This document shows positions 23,532-33,500 of a stretch of 64,000 bases of DNA, one piece after another (the stretch's first letter is position 1; each line of letters opens with the position of its first letter). Location: NCBI GenBank assembly GCA_958431815.1, contig CAUASB010000008.1, forward strand, positions 1-64,000. Direction: 5' to 3'. A program made the position numbers and the translations under genes. The notes beneath the pieces are model-generated. The model did not search any database. It had not been told where the DNA came from and was given only the letters and a program-made list of their open reading frames with translations. This stretch comes from an uncultured Eggerthella sp. (GTDB lineage Bacteria; Actinomycetota; Coriobacteriia; Coriobacteriales; Eggerthellaceae).

Positions 23532-25722
23532 CAAGGTTTTCAAAACTCGCTCCGCATCAGCACCGGGATACCCAACCATTCCTAGCAGCGGAACCGTAAC
23601 ATCCAAACATTTAAGAAAGCTTGCAAATAATCTCCTTTCCGCCTTAAGCAACTGGACTGGAGGGGGCGTCCTCGACAAAGTCCTGATCGCTGTCAGATAC
23701 AACACGATTGTCGCTAAAAGCAATAGGATCCGAGCGATGCTTCGCGAAGAAAAGATGTTGCCCGAAGAAAGCATTGTCGGGGCTCGTTACGACGATGCTT
23801 CTGACTGTTTAATGCACATCATTACGCACTATGTCTCTGCGGCAACAATAAGCACCACTGCAGAAGAGCTCGAGCTAACTGCGCAGATCATAGATGCAGA
23901 ATATGGCGGCAAGGTCAGCAAGAAGGAAATCGATGAGCTATGGAGTGAATACACAAAAGAATCCTGGAAGATCATTTCGAAGACCCCCCGCAGCACCTTT
24001 GCGCAACTCGTAAGGGATGCGTACTATGTCAGGTCGTTCGAATTGAACGATGCCCCTCCCAGTGAAAGCGACTCGGCTCTGGTCACTTTATACCAAACCG
24101 AAAAAGCTCCGAAGCTGATCCTTGATGGGCTCGGGATCAAAATTCCCGCCTCAAGATACCTCAACAACAACATATTAATGGAACCGGACGAATACCAAGC
24201 CCTCCTTACTCGCGCGCCCTACCTCATTGCAATGGAAACGCTTGACTTCGGAAGAACTCCAGAGATTCCCCTCTCCCTTATGGGTAACGCGCCTTCTTCA
24301 ATCCCCTTTCCCAGCAGTGAGCCAATAATCGGCGTCATAGACACTCCTTTCGAAGAAGACAATCCCCCGTATTTCAGCGATTGGGTTGAAAGTCACACAT
24401 ACATCGACTCCAACCTAATCCTCTCCGAAGACCGAAATCACGGAACCTCGGTCGCTTCGCTTATTGTCGATGGACCAACCCTTAACCCTCAGCTCGATGA
24501 TGGCTGCGGGCGTTTCCGCGTGCGCCATTTTGGCATTGCTTTGCAAAGGGGATTTTCCTCATTCGAACTAATGAGGAAAATAGAGTCAATAGTCAAAAAA
24601 AACCGAGACATTAAAGTTTGGAATCTCTCATTAGGGTCCCCTGAGCAAGTCGAGAGCAATTTCATCTCTCCCGAAGCAGCTATTCTCGACCAGATTCAGG
24701 TTGACTACGGCGTAATTTTCATAATTGCAGGAACAAATGACAACGAGAGAACGAGGACAAAAAGGATAGGCGCACCCGCCGACTCTATAAACGCACTAGT
24801 CGTCAATTCGGTTCGCCAAGACAACAATCCTGCAAGCTATACAAGAAAAGGGCCCGTTTTACATTTTCATCGAAAACCAGATATCGCTTATTACGGCGGA
24901 GACACCGGCGAGCAACTAACGGTATGCTGTGGAACAAGAAGATATAAATCACAAGGAACATCCCTTGCAGCTCCCTTTATCGCAAGAAAAGTTGCTTATC
25001 TTGTTTATGTAATGGGGTTTTCCTGCGATGCGGCAAAAGCGCTCATCATTGATTCAGCATGCAAGTGGAACCCTATCTCCAACAAAGAGCAGGGTTACGG
25101 TGTCGTCCCGATCCACATCAACGATATCCTCGAAACTGCCGATGATGAGATCAGGTTTGTCATCAGCGGCAATGCTTCAAGCTTCGAAACATACGACTAT
25201 GAAATCCCGGTCCCGACAAGCAAAGGATCTTATCCTTATGTCGCACGAGCAACCTTGTGCTATGCACCCCCATGTGATCGAAACCAAGGCGTAGATTACA
25301 CCAGGACCGAGCTCGACCTCCATTTTGGCCGTATGCGCAGAACAGGAATCGCATCGCTAAAAGCCAATAGGCAAGGTGAAGAGACCGGAACAACAGACGA
25401 GCTTACCGCACGTACAAAGCTAAGAAAATGGGACAATGTGAAGCATATTTACGAACCGTTCACATCGCGCACGCGCCCAAAAAAAGCCTATCCAAACCCA
25501 ATGTGGGGTTTAAAAATTCGCAAAACATCAAGGCTTCAAACAGGCTCACCAGAAAGCCAGCATTTTTCCCTTGTCGTAACGCTAAAAGAGCTCAACGGCG
25601 TAAACCGCTTCGAAATGTTCGCGCAAAATTGTAGAGCACTAGGCTGGACCGTGAACGAAATCAATATCAATAATCGCATCAGCGTATACAACGACAGCCA
25701 GGTCGAAGTTGAGTGGGATTAG
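23509..25722 (+). CDS. ietS: Subtilisin-like serine protease of an IetAS-type defence pair
   Basis: 737 residues, beginning 23 bases inside the ATPase gene (translational coupling). The S8 triad is intact: Asp278 in GVIDTPFEED, His311 in NHGTSVASL and Ser485 in QGTSLAAPF. About 270 residues precede the protease domain and ~200 follow it, the latter beta-rich. No signal peptide, so the protease is cytoplasmic, as in IetS. It presumably cleaves host or phage proteins after activation by the ATPase. Confidence 0.85.
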   Translation: MNNLLKLSKVFKTRSASAPGYPTIPSSGTVTSKHLRKLANNLLSALSNWTGGGVLDKVLIAVRYNTIVAKSNRIRAMLREEKMLPEESIVGARYDDASDCLMHIITHYVSAATISTTAEELELTAQIIDAEYGGKVSKKEIDELWSEYTKESWKIISKTPRSTFAQLVRDAYYVRSFELNDAPPSESDSALVTLYQTEKAPKLILDGLGIKIPASRYLNNNILMEPDEYQALLTRAPYLIAMETLDFGRTPEIPLSLMGNAPSSIPFPSSEPIIGVIDTPFEEDNPPYFSDWVESHTYIDSNLILSEDRNHGTSVASLIVDGPTLNPQLDDGCGRFRVRHFGIALQRGFSSFELMRKIESIVKKNRDIKVWNLSLGSPEQVESNFISPEAAILDQIQVDYGVIFIIAGTNDNERTRTKRIGAPADSINALVVNSVRQDNNPASYTRKGPVLHFHRKPDIAYYGGDTGEQLTVCCGTRRYKSQGTSLAAPFIARKVAYLVYVMGFSCDAAKALIIDSACKWNPISNKEQGYGVVPIHINDILETADDEIRFVISGNASSFETYDYEIPVPTSKGSYPYVARATLCYAPPCDRNQGVDYTRTELDLHFGRMRRTGIASLKANRQGEETGTTDELTARTKLRKWDNVKHIYEPFTSRTRPKKAYPNPMWGLKIRKTSRLQTGSPESQHFSLVVTLKELNGVNRFEMFAQNCRALGWTVNEININNRISVYNDSQVEVEWD

Positions 25723-25758
25723 AGGCCTCGAGAAACTTAAGTCGATAGGAGGGAGGAA

Positions 25759-26439
25759 ATGAAGAGGCAGGAGCCACTACTCAAAGTCCAATCGGAAACC
25801 GCAGAAAGCGCACGCACTGCGGCAAAGCTGCTTGACCAAATAAGGTCTAGCTCCGACCTGCAGAATCTTGCTGAAATCTGCATCCGGGAAAAGGAATCCC
25901 TAAAAAGACAACTAGCAATCCAGGCAAAAGCGTGTTTCCTCTTAACGGAAAAGCACTCTATTCCTTTCGATCTCGCAAGAGAACTTATAGAAGACTGCAT
26001 CGATGACGTTTCAGCATCAAACCAGAAAGCAGTAGAGCAAAAACTCTCTGCAACCCTGGAATATGCGAGCAGAATGCTTTGGGACTTGTACAAAAGCAAT
26101 AACTTCACCTTAAAAAGATGGAATGAAACGGAGTATCAATGCGCTTTTAACTACATCATTGGTATTCAAACCATGTGCTTCACCCTAGGTTTCGGATCAA
26201 GTGGGGAAACTCGCCATCCAATTCTCGATTGCAGCAGAAAGCTCTTGGAGCCCGCCTACCTGTTCAAAGAAACGACCTTTGCAGACCAGTGCAGGCAGTT
26301 CGAGTTTGATGGCATTCAACTACAAATCGAAATCAACAAAAGCATGAAAACAATGAGCCTTGCTATGGTTTTCATCGCATCACTCACTTTGATAGCCACC
26401 ATCGTATCAGTAGCCTGTTCGATTGCCTCGATCAGCTGA
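25759..26439 (+). CDS. C-terminally membrane-anchored helical protein after ietS
   Basis: 226 residues, 36 bases downstream of ietS behind GGAGGGAGG, so same operon. Mostly helical with a charged N-terminal half that could form a coiled coil, then one C-terminal transmembrane helix (MAVFIASLTLIATIV-like, ~199-224). Not recognised and not part of the two-gene system as usually described. It may localise the ATPase/protease to the membrane or be its substrate (inference). Confidence 0.75.
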   Translation: MKRQEPLLKVQSETAESARTAAKLLDQIRSSSDLQNLAEICIREKESLKRQLAIQAKACFLLTEKHSIPFDLARELIEDCIDDVSASNQKAVEQKLSATLEYASRMLWDLYKSNNFTLKRWNETEYQCAFNYIIGIQTMCFTLGFGSSGETRHPILDCSRKLLEPAYLFKETTFADQCRQFEFDGIQLQIEINKSMKTMSLAMVFIASLTLIATIVSVACSIASIS

Positions 26440-26584
26440 AGCCCTTCGGCCGAAGCCTGGGCAAAGGCCGAAAGACAACCCATCTCCATGGTCAAGACAT
26501 CGAAAAACAACTTTGTGGAGGATATCCCCCTCTATTTGTTCCATTTCACGCGCCACTAACAGGATTTCGAACAACCTCGTCTTG

Positions 26585-26627
26585 TTATGTTCGGTTTTAC
26601 GTTACTATTGCTAATAACCGAACATAA
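26585..26627 (+). promoter_or_regulatory. Inverted repeat upstream of second lic locus (operator)
   Basis: Exact 12-bp arms, TTATGTTCGGTT (26585-26596) and AACCGAACATAA (26616-26627), 19 bp apart, ending just before the ribosome site. It corresponds in position to the palindrome of the first locus but differs in sequence, sharing mainly TGTTC. TACTAT at 26603-26608 is a possible -10. Confidence 0.6.
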
Positions 26628-26640
26628 TAAGGAACGCAGA

Positions 26641-28443
26641 ATGCCACTCTCACGAAACCAATTCAAAATAGTTAGCGCCCTATTCCAGCACCCAGGCCTC
26701 ACGCAGCGCGAACTCGCCGATACCACAGGCATGGGCCTGGCAACCGTTAATACGGCCTATAAAAGCTGCGCCACCGAAAGCCTTATCGACAATGGCCGCC
26801 TCGCACCGAAGGGGATGGCCGCCCTTAAGCCCTACGCCGTAGACAACGCCATCATCCTGGCGGCCGGCCTCTCGAGCCGTTTCGCGCCCATCTCATACGA
26901 ACGACCAAAAGGCCTGCTCAAAGTTAGGGGCGAAATCCTCATCGAGCGGCAAATCGAGCAATTGAAGGCAGCCGGAATCGACGACATCATCATCGTCACT
27001 GGTTACAAAAAGGAATCGTTCTTTTACCTTGAAGACAAGTACGGGGTCAAGATCGTCATAAACCGCGACTATGCCGAGAGAAACAACAACAGCTCGTTGA
27101 TGCTCGTACGCGAGATTCTCGGAAACACCTACATTTGCTCGTCCGACAACTACTTTGAAGAAAACCCTTTCGAGCGCCACGTATGGAAGTCTTACTACTC
27201 CGCGGAATACTCCGAAGGCCCCACCAAAGAATGGTGCATGCAGACCAAATCGCATGACATAATTTCCAAAGTTACGGTTGGCGGTGAAAACTCGTGGTTT
27301 ATGATTGGCCACGCCTACTTTGATCGCAGCTTCTCGACACGCTTCCGCAAAATACTCGAAGCGGAGTACAACCTCCCGCAAACACGCGACAAGCTATGGG
27401 AGGACCTCTACGTCGAGCACATCAAGGAGCTCGAAATGGAAATACGGCGGTACGATCCGCCCATCATCCACGAATTCGACTCCCTTGACGAACTCCAGGA
27501 ATTCGATCCTTTATTCCTTGAAAACCTTGATAGCGAAATCTTCGACAACATCGTTGCCGTACTCGGTTGCGATAAATCCGAGATTCATAACGTCTACCCG
27601 CTAAAACAGGGCCTTACGAACCTTAGCTGCCATTTCTCAACCAACGATGGTGAATGGGTGTATCGCCATCCTGGGGTCGGCACTGAACTACTGGTGAACA
27701 GAAAAGCAGAAAAAGCAGCACTAGAAGCCGCACGTTCTCTAGACCTCGACTCAACCTTCGTTTTCGAGAACCCGCGCAAAGGCTGGAAGATCTCTAAATT
27801 CGTGCCCAACTGCAAATACCTCGACGCTCACAACGATAGGCAACTCAAAACTGCAATGGAAATGGCCCGTAAGCTCCACGAATCAGGCGCAACCATCGAA
27901 CGAAAATTCAGTTTCTACAACGAAGGTGCGGCGTATGAGCAAAAGATCCTTGATCGTGAGCCGATAAACGTACCCGACTGGCCCGAAATGCGAGCACAAG
28001 CCCAACGGCTAAATGAACTCCTAATTGCCGATGCAATCAAGCCCGTCCTTTGTCATAACGACTTCTTTGGGCTGAACTTCCTCATAGGCGAAAGCGGGAA
28101 TATAGACCTCATCGACTGGGAATACGCGGGAATGGGCGACTATGCCAATGACTTTGGGACCTTCGCCGTCTGCGAGCAGCTAAACGAAAGCGAGATGCGC
28201 CAAGCGCTTTCCTATTACTTCGGTCACACCCCTACCGAAGCCGAATGGCGCCATAACTTAGGCCAAGTCGGCATGGCTGGCTGGTGCTGGTATGCGTGGT
28301 CCCTCCTTAAGGAAAGCGAGGGCGACAATGTTGGCGAGTGGGAATACATCTATTACCGCTATGCCAAAACATACCTAAAGAAAGCGCTTGCGCTATATGA
28401 GGCAGAAAGCGCAAAGCAAAACGACCATCGAACCATCGGGTAG
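26641..28443 (+). CDS. licCA: Second winged-helix / LicC / LicA fusion
   Basis: 600 residues, same three domains as the copy at 2555: winged helix (SRNQFKIVSALFQHPGLTQRE), nucleotidyltransferase (LAAGLSSRFAPISYERPKG) and choline kinase (CHNDFFGLNFL, LIDWEYAGMGDY). ATG 26641 follows AAGGA and gives the aligned start; an upstream in-frame ATG at 26587 falls inside the inverted repeat. The two proteins are close throughout but clearly diverged, most so in the DNA-binding part, which matches the difference between their operators. Confidence 0.9.
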   Translation: MPLSRNQFKIVSALFQHPGLTQRELADTTGMGLATVNTAYKSCATESLIDNGRLAPKGMAALKPYAVDNAIILAAGLSSRFAPISYERPKGLLKVRGEILIERQIEQLKAAGIDDIIIVTGYKKESFFYLEDKYGVKIVINRDYAERNNNSSLMLVREILGNTYICSSDNYFEENPFERHVWKSYYSAEYSEGPTKEWCMQTKSHDIISKVTVGGENSWFMIGHAYFDRSFSTRFRKILEAEYNLPQTRDKLWEDLYVEHIKELEMEIRRYDPPIIHEFDSLDELQEFDPLFLENLDSEIFDNIVAVLGCDKSEIHNVYPLKQGLTNLSCHFSTNDGEWVYRHPGVGTELLVNRKAEKAALEAARSLDLDSTFVFENPRKGWKISKFVPNCKYLDAHNDRQLKTAMEMARKLHESGATIERKFSFYNEGAAYEQKILDREPINVPDWPEMRAQAQRLNELLIADAIKPVLCHNDFFGLNFLIGESGNIDLIDWEYAGMGDYANDFGTFAVCEQLNESEMRQALSYYFGHTPTEAEWRHNLGQVGMAGWCWYAWSLLKESEGDNVGEWEYIYYRYAKTYLKKALALYEAESAKQNDHRTIG

Positions 28444-28456
28444 ACAAGGGACCAAC

Positions 28457-29571
28457 ATGCCACAAAACATAGACATAGAATCATTGAAAAGGTCCCGACA
28501 TCGCAGATTCATGGCAAAAGGACTTGCCTTCGCTATTGCTTCCGGAATTTGCTACGGTTTGTACACAGCGTTTCTCACGCTTGCTGAAACGCAAGGAACA
28601 TGGGGTGAGTGGTTTTCCGGAAGCGTTTGGAACGGCAACGCCCCATTAAGCGCATTTACTGTCACATTTGCTCTAGCCGCACTCGCAGCGGGCATAAACG
28701 ACCTGTTCAGCGGCATATGGGCACTGATCGTATGTGCAAAAAACGGCCAAATGAGAGATCTAAGAAAAACCGTAAAGACTAAGCCTGGCCGCATAATGAT
28801 TCTATGCGCCGCTATCGGCGGTCCGTTTGCGACCATCGCCTATGTTATTGCCCTAAATTCCGCAACAACGGCAGGTAACCCCGGCATTATCGTCCCCATC
28901 GCGGCGCTCAACTGCGCCATCGGAACCGTACTTGGTCGCATTTTTTCAAACAAGAGCTCAAGCCTCACAAAATCATTGGCGTACTTATTTGCCTGGCTGC
29001 CGCTGCGGCTATCGGCGGCAGCAGTTTTGCCAGCATCGGACCCGAAGCGATGTTTGGCTGCCTGTTTGCATTCCTCGCGGCGTTCGGATGGGGCTTCGAA
29101 GGTTGCGTAGCTGGCTTTGGCACGGTATTGATCGACTACCGAATCGGCATTGCCATCAGGCAGTGCACTGCAGGTTTACTAGAATTAGTCATCGCTTTCC
29201 CGCTGCTCGCCGCATTCGGAGAAGGACTTCCATGCCTTCCCCTAATACTTGGTGCAGCATTTAACGACCCCTCGCTTCTTATTTTTGCGGTATCAGGCCT
29301 ATTCGCTATGCCTGCATTTTCTTTTTGGTACAAGGGGAATTCCATGTGCGGCACAGCCCTGGGAATGGCCTGCAACGGAATGTATGCGTTCTGGGGGCCC
29401 TTCTTCATCTGGATCGTCATGGGCGTTCTGAATATAGGAGGACTAGCCGAAAGCTATCCGCCGCTCTCACTGGAACAGTGGATAGGGGCAATCGTAATGG
29501 TAGTCGGTATATTCTGCATCGCCATCGATCCAATAGCCACAGCCAAAGGAAGGAGAAAAAGAAATGAATAA
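28457..29571 (+). pseudogene. licB: Second licB, out of frame at a T6 tract
   Basis: Frame one runs from ATG 28457 to about 28940, then diverges from the family; homology resumes in the -1 frame and continues to TAA at 29571. The break lies at TTTTTTC (28931-28937). Adding one T restores a 371-residue protein, exactly the length of the first LicB, with GSSFASIGPEAMFGC and ALGMACNGMYAFWGPF. Everything else is intact, so the lesion is recent, reversible by slippage, rescued by ribosomal or polymerase slippage, or an assembly error. Confidence 0.85.
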
Positions 29572-29839
29572 CGAATTACCACCGCTGCACTATGCGATTA
29601 TCGAGCACTTTACAGACGGAGTGGAAGACTATGCCCAAGGCGTGATTAGAGCACTCGAAAAAGATTACGCAGGTTACAAACTTCTTAATGCAGGAGCCGT
29701 ATCTGAAGTGCTCGCCACGGCTAAAGAAAACGGAATTCTTGAAGAAGCGAGCTATTGGGTCAACTCAAAAGGTGATCTTATTCCGACTTATCGCATGAGC
29801 GAGTTCGGCAGAGAAATGGTCCGACATTATCTGGGGTAA
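29564..29839 (+). CDS. Second copy of the 90-residue lic-operon protein
   Basis: 91 residues; ATG overlaps the licB2 stop, with AAGGAGA upstream. Paralogue of the protein at 5470 (shared LPPLHYAIIE/K, VLATAKENGILEE, SEFGREMVRHYL). It stays intact although licB2 is out of frame. Confidence 0.8.
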   Translation: MNNELPPLHYAIIEHFTDGVEDYAQGVIRALEKDYAGYKLLNAGAVSEVLATAKENGILEEASYWVNSKGDLIPTYRMSEFGREMVRHYLG

Positions 29840-29883
29840 CATAGACCACAAGGATGCGCTGTCTACTTACGCGATTTAATGAA

Positions 29884-31273
29884 TTATGAGAAGCGCAATC
29901 CTGCAACAATGATTTGCTTCTCGCTCAATCCAGCCAGGTTTCTGAAATAACGGGGCCACTTCCAAGCATTGTAGGCTAGCTGAACGAGAAACTGTGGGAC
30001 AACCAGCAAATAAACGCTTGAACCGAAACAACGCAATGCAAGCACAGCAACACCGAGCGCCAAGATGCTCGAAGCAATAAAAGATTTCCAGTAGCAGAGA
30101 TCGTTGGTCATCGCGATGAAACCAGCGTAAATCTTGTACCTACCGATGACGTAGAGGTAGGTACCGAGCACAAATAGAAAAGGCGTGTCAAAGACGTATT
30201 GCGGGCTGAGCCAACTCAGCACCGGCGCAACAACAAACGCAATCCCCGCTACGCCAACTACAAAAAATGCACCGTATACGCACATGGTCCTACCAACGCC
30301 AGAAGCAAGCCGCCTTCTATCTTGCGCAACATAAGCATTCTGGATAGCTGGGCGCTTGGCTGTTCCGTACACATTCGACACGGTATGGACCATCGTAAGC
30401 AGCTGCATACTAATCGCATAAATGCCTGAATCCGAGAGGCTTAAAAACAATGAGCACACAATCGTGCTGGCCTGAGTGGTTAGATAATCGGAGAGAGATA
30501 CTAACCCATCACGCCATGAATTAGGCCAAACGATTATCAGCATCTGCTTAATTTCAGAAAAAGATACCCGTTGAGTAAGAATGGGATGTTCGTCCACTTC
30601 AACGAATCGCTCGAAGCACCTTTTGCTAAGCACTCGAATGGCAAAACCGGATGCAGCGTATGCTGCGGCAGGCGCCAACAACCCCCAGCCTGTTAGCAGA
30701 AGAGAAACTGAGATAACAACCTGGATGAGCTTCGCGGCAATCGTGATCTTCGAATAGGCGCCAACCTGTCCGACACCCCTTAGGTAAGTGACGTAATAGC
30801 CGTAGTACACGTTCAAGAAAACGGCGATACAGAAAACCACCCATCCCGGAACGACCCGAGTAGCATCAATTCCGCTTGAGATATAAAGGATGTAGACAGT
30901 CCCCACGCTTAAGAGGATCAATGCTGAAAACGCTGCGAGCCCGAAATAGAGGATCCTCGAAGCGCCCATGACTTTTGCCATCAAATCGTAATTCGGCTCG
31001 TCGGAAACGCTCTTCGAAGTACCGAACGCCAAAATCTCTCTGGCGCCGCTCCAGGCATTGGTCATGTTCCTAGAGAAAGAGGGCGTCAGACCGAAATCGA
31101 AGAGGTTGACTATCGCTCCGAGCGAAAGAAAGATGTACCAGAGGGCCAAGATGTCGCTGTCCAAAAAAAAACATCAAAATCGGCAGCAAGATAAAGCCAA
31201 TACCCGAATTGAAAGCTGTCGAGGCATAGCTCCAAGCGACATCCTTTTTCGTGACCATAATCTGTTTTGCCAC
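29884..31273 (-). pseudogene. wzx: Wzx polysaccharide flippase, out of frame at a T9 tract
   Basis: GTG 31273 follows GGAGGTAG, which includes the upstream gene's stop. The first ~25 codons encode an amphipathic start and helix (DVAWSYASTAFNSGIGFILL), then T9 (minus strand; A9 at 31163-31171) shifts the frame. With T8 the helix continues as LDSDILALWYIFLSLGA and on through a normal ~460-residue MATE/Wzx protein ending at 29884. The family flips undecaprenyl-linked repeat units across the membrane. As written it is off. Phase variation or a homopolymer sequencing error could each explain this. Confidence 0.85.
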
Positions 31274-31278
31274 TATGC

Positions 31279-32286
31279 CTACCTCCGCAATTTCGACAAA
31301 ACGCCCTTCAAGCGCTTCTTGACGACGTATGTGCGCCAATGGCCGTTCATGGCAAGTCGGACGTCCGCCAATCTAGCGTAATGTTTCGCTAGTAGATATT
31401 TGTTGCCCCGCCATGCCGGATACATCGTATTAACAAAGGAAAGCAAATCCTTGTAGTAACGCCGCTTCGGCCCAAAATACCAAATCGCCCTCGTTGAACC
31501 GAAGATAAGGATGTGGAGGATGCAGACCCACTCGAGTTCCTCCTTGTACTCAAGTCGCAGGTCGGGGTCCGCCTGCGCGAGCGCATGCGAGCACGCCTTC
31601 ATGATGTCGAAAACGTTCCTCTCATCAACTTTGTGGGTAATACTATCGGCATGCTGTACGTAACGGTACACGTTCAGCGACGTCCCCTTCTCCACATGCG
31701 CGGCAACGGCGACTGGCACCGCGACAGATAAATCCTCCCCTATCCTCAAATCATCAGGAGCGCACTCGAGGTAATTGACAATCAGATCTCTTCGATAGAC
31801 CTGGCAGCAAAGAGAGCAGCTCGTGCGAATCAATTCCCTTTTGTCCCAATCGCCATAGAGCCGATCAAAGCGCGCAAAAGACTGAATTGTTTGCCCGCTC
31901 TCATCGACCTTTTCATAATTGAATCCCAAGATGTCTGGACCGTGCGTCTCTAAGATGTCCAGCAACGAAACAAAGGATTCCGTATCCAAATAGTCGTCGC
32001 TATCAAGGAACATCACGTATGCGCCGTGGGCCAAACGCACGCCATGCCTACGCGCGGCAGATTGCCCTCCATTACTCTGCCGAAAAAGTTTGAGTTGTGC
32101 TCCGCAAGCTAATGCACAGGCGGCGAGACATTCCTGCGTTTCTTTATTCGAGCCATCATCCACGACTACAGCTTCGAATCGCCCCTCGTCACCAAAAGGT
32201 AAAGAGGAAAAGCAATGATTGAGGAGCTCTCCGGCCGTGTTGAACACAGGAACAACAACCGTCAGAAGCAAACCGGCGCTATTCAC
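31279..32286 (-). CDS. Family 2 glycosyltransferase
   Basis: 335 residues from GTG 32286, overlapping the wzy stop with a GAGGG site. GT-A motifs: LTVVVPVFNTAGELL, VVVDDGSNKET, FRQSNGGQSAARRHG and MFLDSDDYLD. A peripheral enzyme adding one sugar to the lipid-linked repeat unit; donor unknown. Penultimate gene of the exopolysaccharide operon. Confidence 0.85.
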   Translation of the reverse strand: MNSAGLLLTVVVPVFNTAGELLNHCFSSLPFGDEGRFEAVVVDDGSNKETQECLAACALACGAQLKLFRQSNGGQSAARRHGVRLAHGAYVMFLDSDDYLDTESFVSLLDILETHGPDILGFNYEKVDESGQTIQSFARFDRLYGDWDKRELIRTSCSLCCQVYRRDLIVNYLECAPDDLRIGEDLSVAVPVAVAAHVEKGTSLNVYRYVQHADSITHKVDERNVFDIMKACSHALAQADPDLRLEYKEELEWVCILHILIFGSTRAIWYFGPKRRYYKDLLSFVNTMYPAWRGNKYLLAKHYARLADVRLAMNGHWRTYVVKKRLKGVLSKLRR

Positions 32287-33463
32287 CGCAGCCACCCTCG
32301 CCAACAAGATAGGCGTAATAAATAGAAAGAAGGAACATCAGGAAGTAGTAGCCATCGGCTATCAACTCGGTGCACATACCCATACAAAGCAGGAACATTC
32401 CCATCACAAGCATGAACGCAACCCGATAATCCTTAATCTTTGGCACATTCCTGCCCGCCACGAATATCAGACCGAGATAGCAAACCAGTCCAGGTAGCCC
32501 ATTAAAATATGCGACGCTCACAAGCTGGTTGTGAGCCTGACGATCTCCCATAGTCAAATGTCCCCACTCGTTGGCAATCGCAACATGGATGTCCTTGCTG
32601 CCGTCGGGAGCAATGCCTGCGCCCAATGTCGCAATGTGGCCTTCGGAGTCCTCAAGGACGGCATCCCAAATCCAAGTTCGACCATCCATCGTCAAGTCCT
32701 CGTGGAGAATATCGACAAGGAGCCACGCGAACAGGTTTTGGACACGGAGAACGACCAAAGAAAAATTGACAGCAACTGCGGCAAAGACCCATGCGCCATA
32801 ATTGCAGATCCTCCCAACGACGCGGAAGCGGCACAGCAGCGCAGCCGCACCCAGCAAAACAAATAACACGAGCGCCGTCGAGACCCATTGCTCGACCACA
32901 TAATAGACGCAGGCTGCGATGAACAAGATATCAAACGGGCGTGGGCGCCGTTTATTCACGAAACAGAGTACGCAAAGCAGAGTTAAGGCTATTAAAGTGC
33001 TGTCCGCAAACCGGGTTCTGATTCCAAGAAGAGAGACTCCCGTGGAATAGAAAAGGACAACGTGCGCGATTGCGAGTACAGCAAGAAGGCTATAAATCCC
33101 CTCCATGGTCTTCCTGCAATCTAACTGAAAAAAACGCGAGAGCAAAAGCGTCAACAATACCCCACTGTAAAGCTCTTTGACCCAAAGATACAAAGAGCGC
33201 CCCGTAAGGGTCCCGTAGAACACCGCAGGGCACAAGTATGTTATCTCATAAGCCATGTAGAGAATTAGAAGCAGACCCGGTATTCTCGTGTCAAATTTTT
33301 TCAAGGTTGCGAGGTAATACGCGAGGACCATGAGCTTCATCACCTCAAACAGGGTGGAAATGGAGTTGTCAAGGCTCGCGCCGGTAAAATAGAGGGGGCA
33401 GAACGGCACCAAAAGCACCGTGACGAACATGGCAGACAACCCGTTTCGCCCACGTTCGCCCAT
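32279..33463 (-). CDS. wzy: Wzy-type polysaccharide polymerase
   Basis: About 394 residues with ten or more hydrophobic helices and a large loop in the C-terminal half (DGRTWIWDAVL, HNQLVSVAYFNG), the layout of O-antigen/capsule polymerases. Such sequences diverge rapidly, so the call rests on topology, that HNxxL-type motif and location between glycosyltransferases and wzx. ATG 33463 has only a weak ribosome site; upstream in-frame starts overlapping the neighbour exist. Confidence 0.78.
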   Translation of the reverse strand: MGERGRNGLSAMFVTVLLVPFCPLYFTGASLDNSISTLFEVMKLMVLAYYLATLKKFDTRIPGLLLILYMAYEITYLCPAVFYGTLTGRSLYLWVKELYSGVLLTLLLSRFFQLDCRKTMEGIYSLLAVLAIAHVVLFYSTGVSLLGIRTRFADSTLIALTLLCVLCFVNKRRPRPFDILFIAACVYYVVEQWVSTALVLFVLLGAAALLCRFRVVGRICNYGAWVFAAVAVNFSLVVLRVQNLFAWLLVDILHEDLTMDGRTWIWDAVLEDSEGHIATLGAGIAPDGSKDIHVAIANEWGHLTMGDRQAHNQLVSVAYFNGLPGLVCYLGLIFVAGRNVPKIKDYRVAFMLVMGMFLLCMGMCTELIADGYYFLMFLLSIYYAYLVGEGGCGE

Positions 33464-33500
33464 CTTGCAATTAACGGTTCCTGCCGTATCGTTGTCATGC

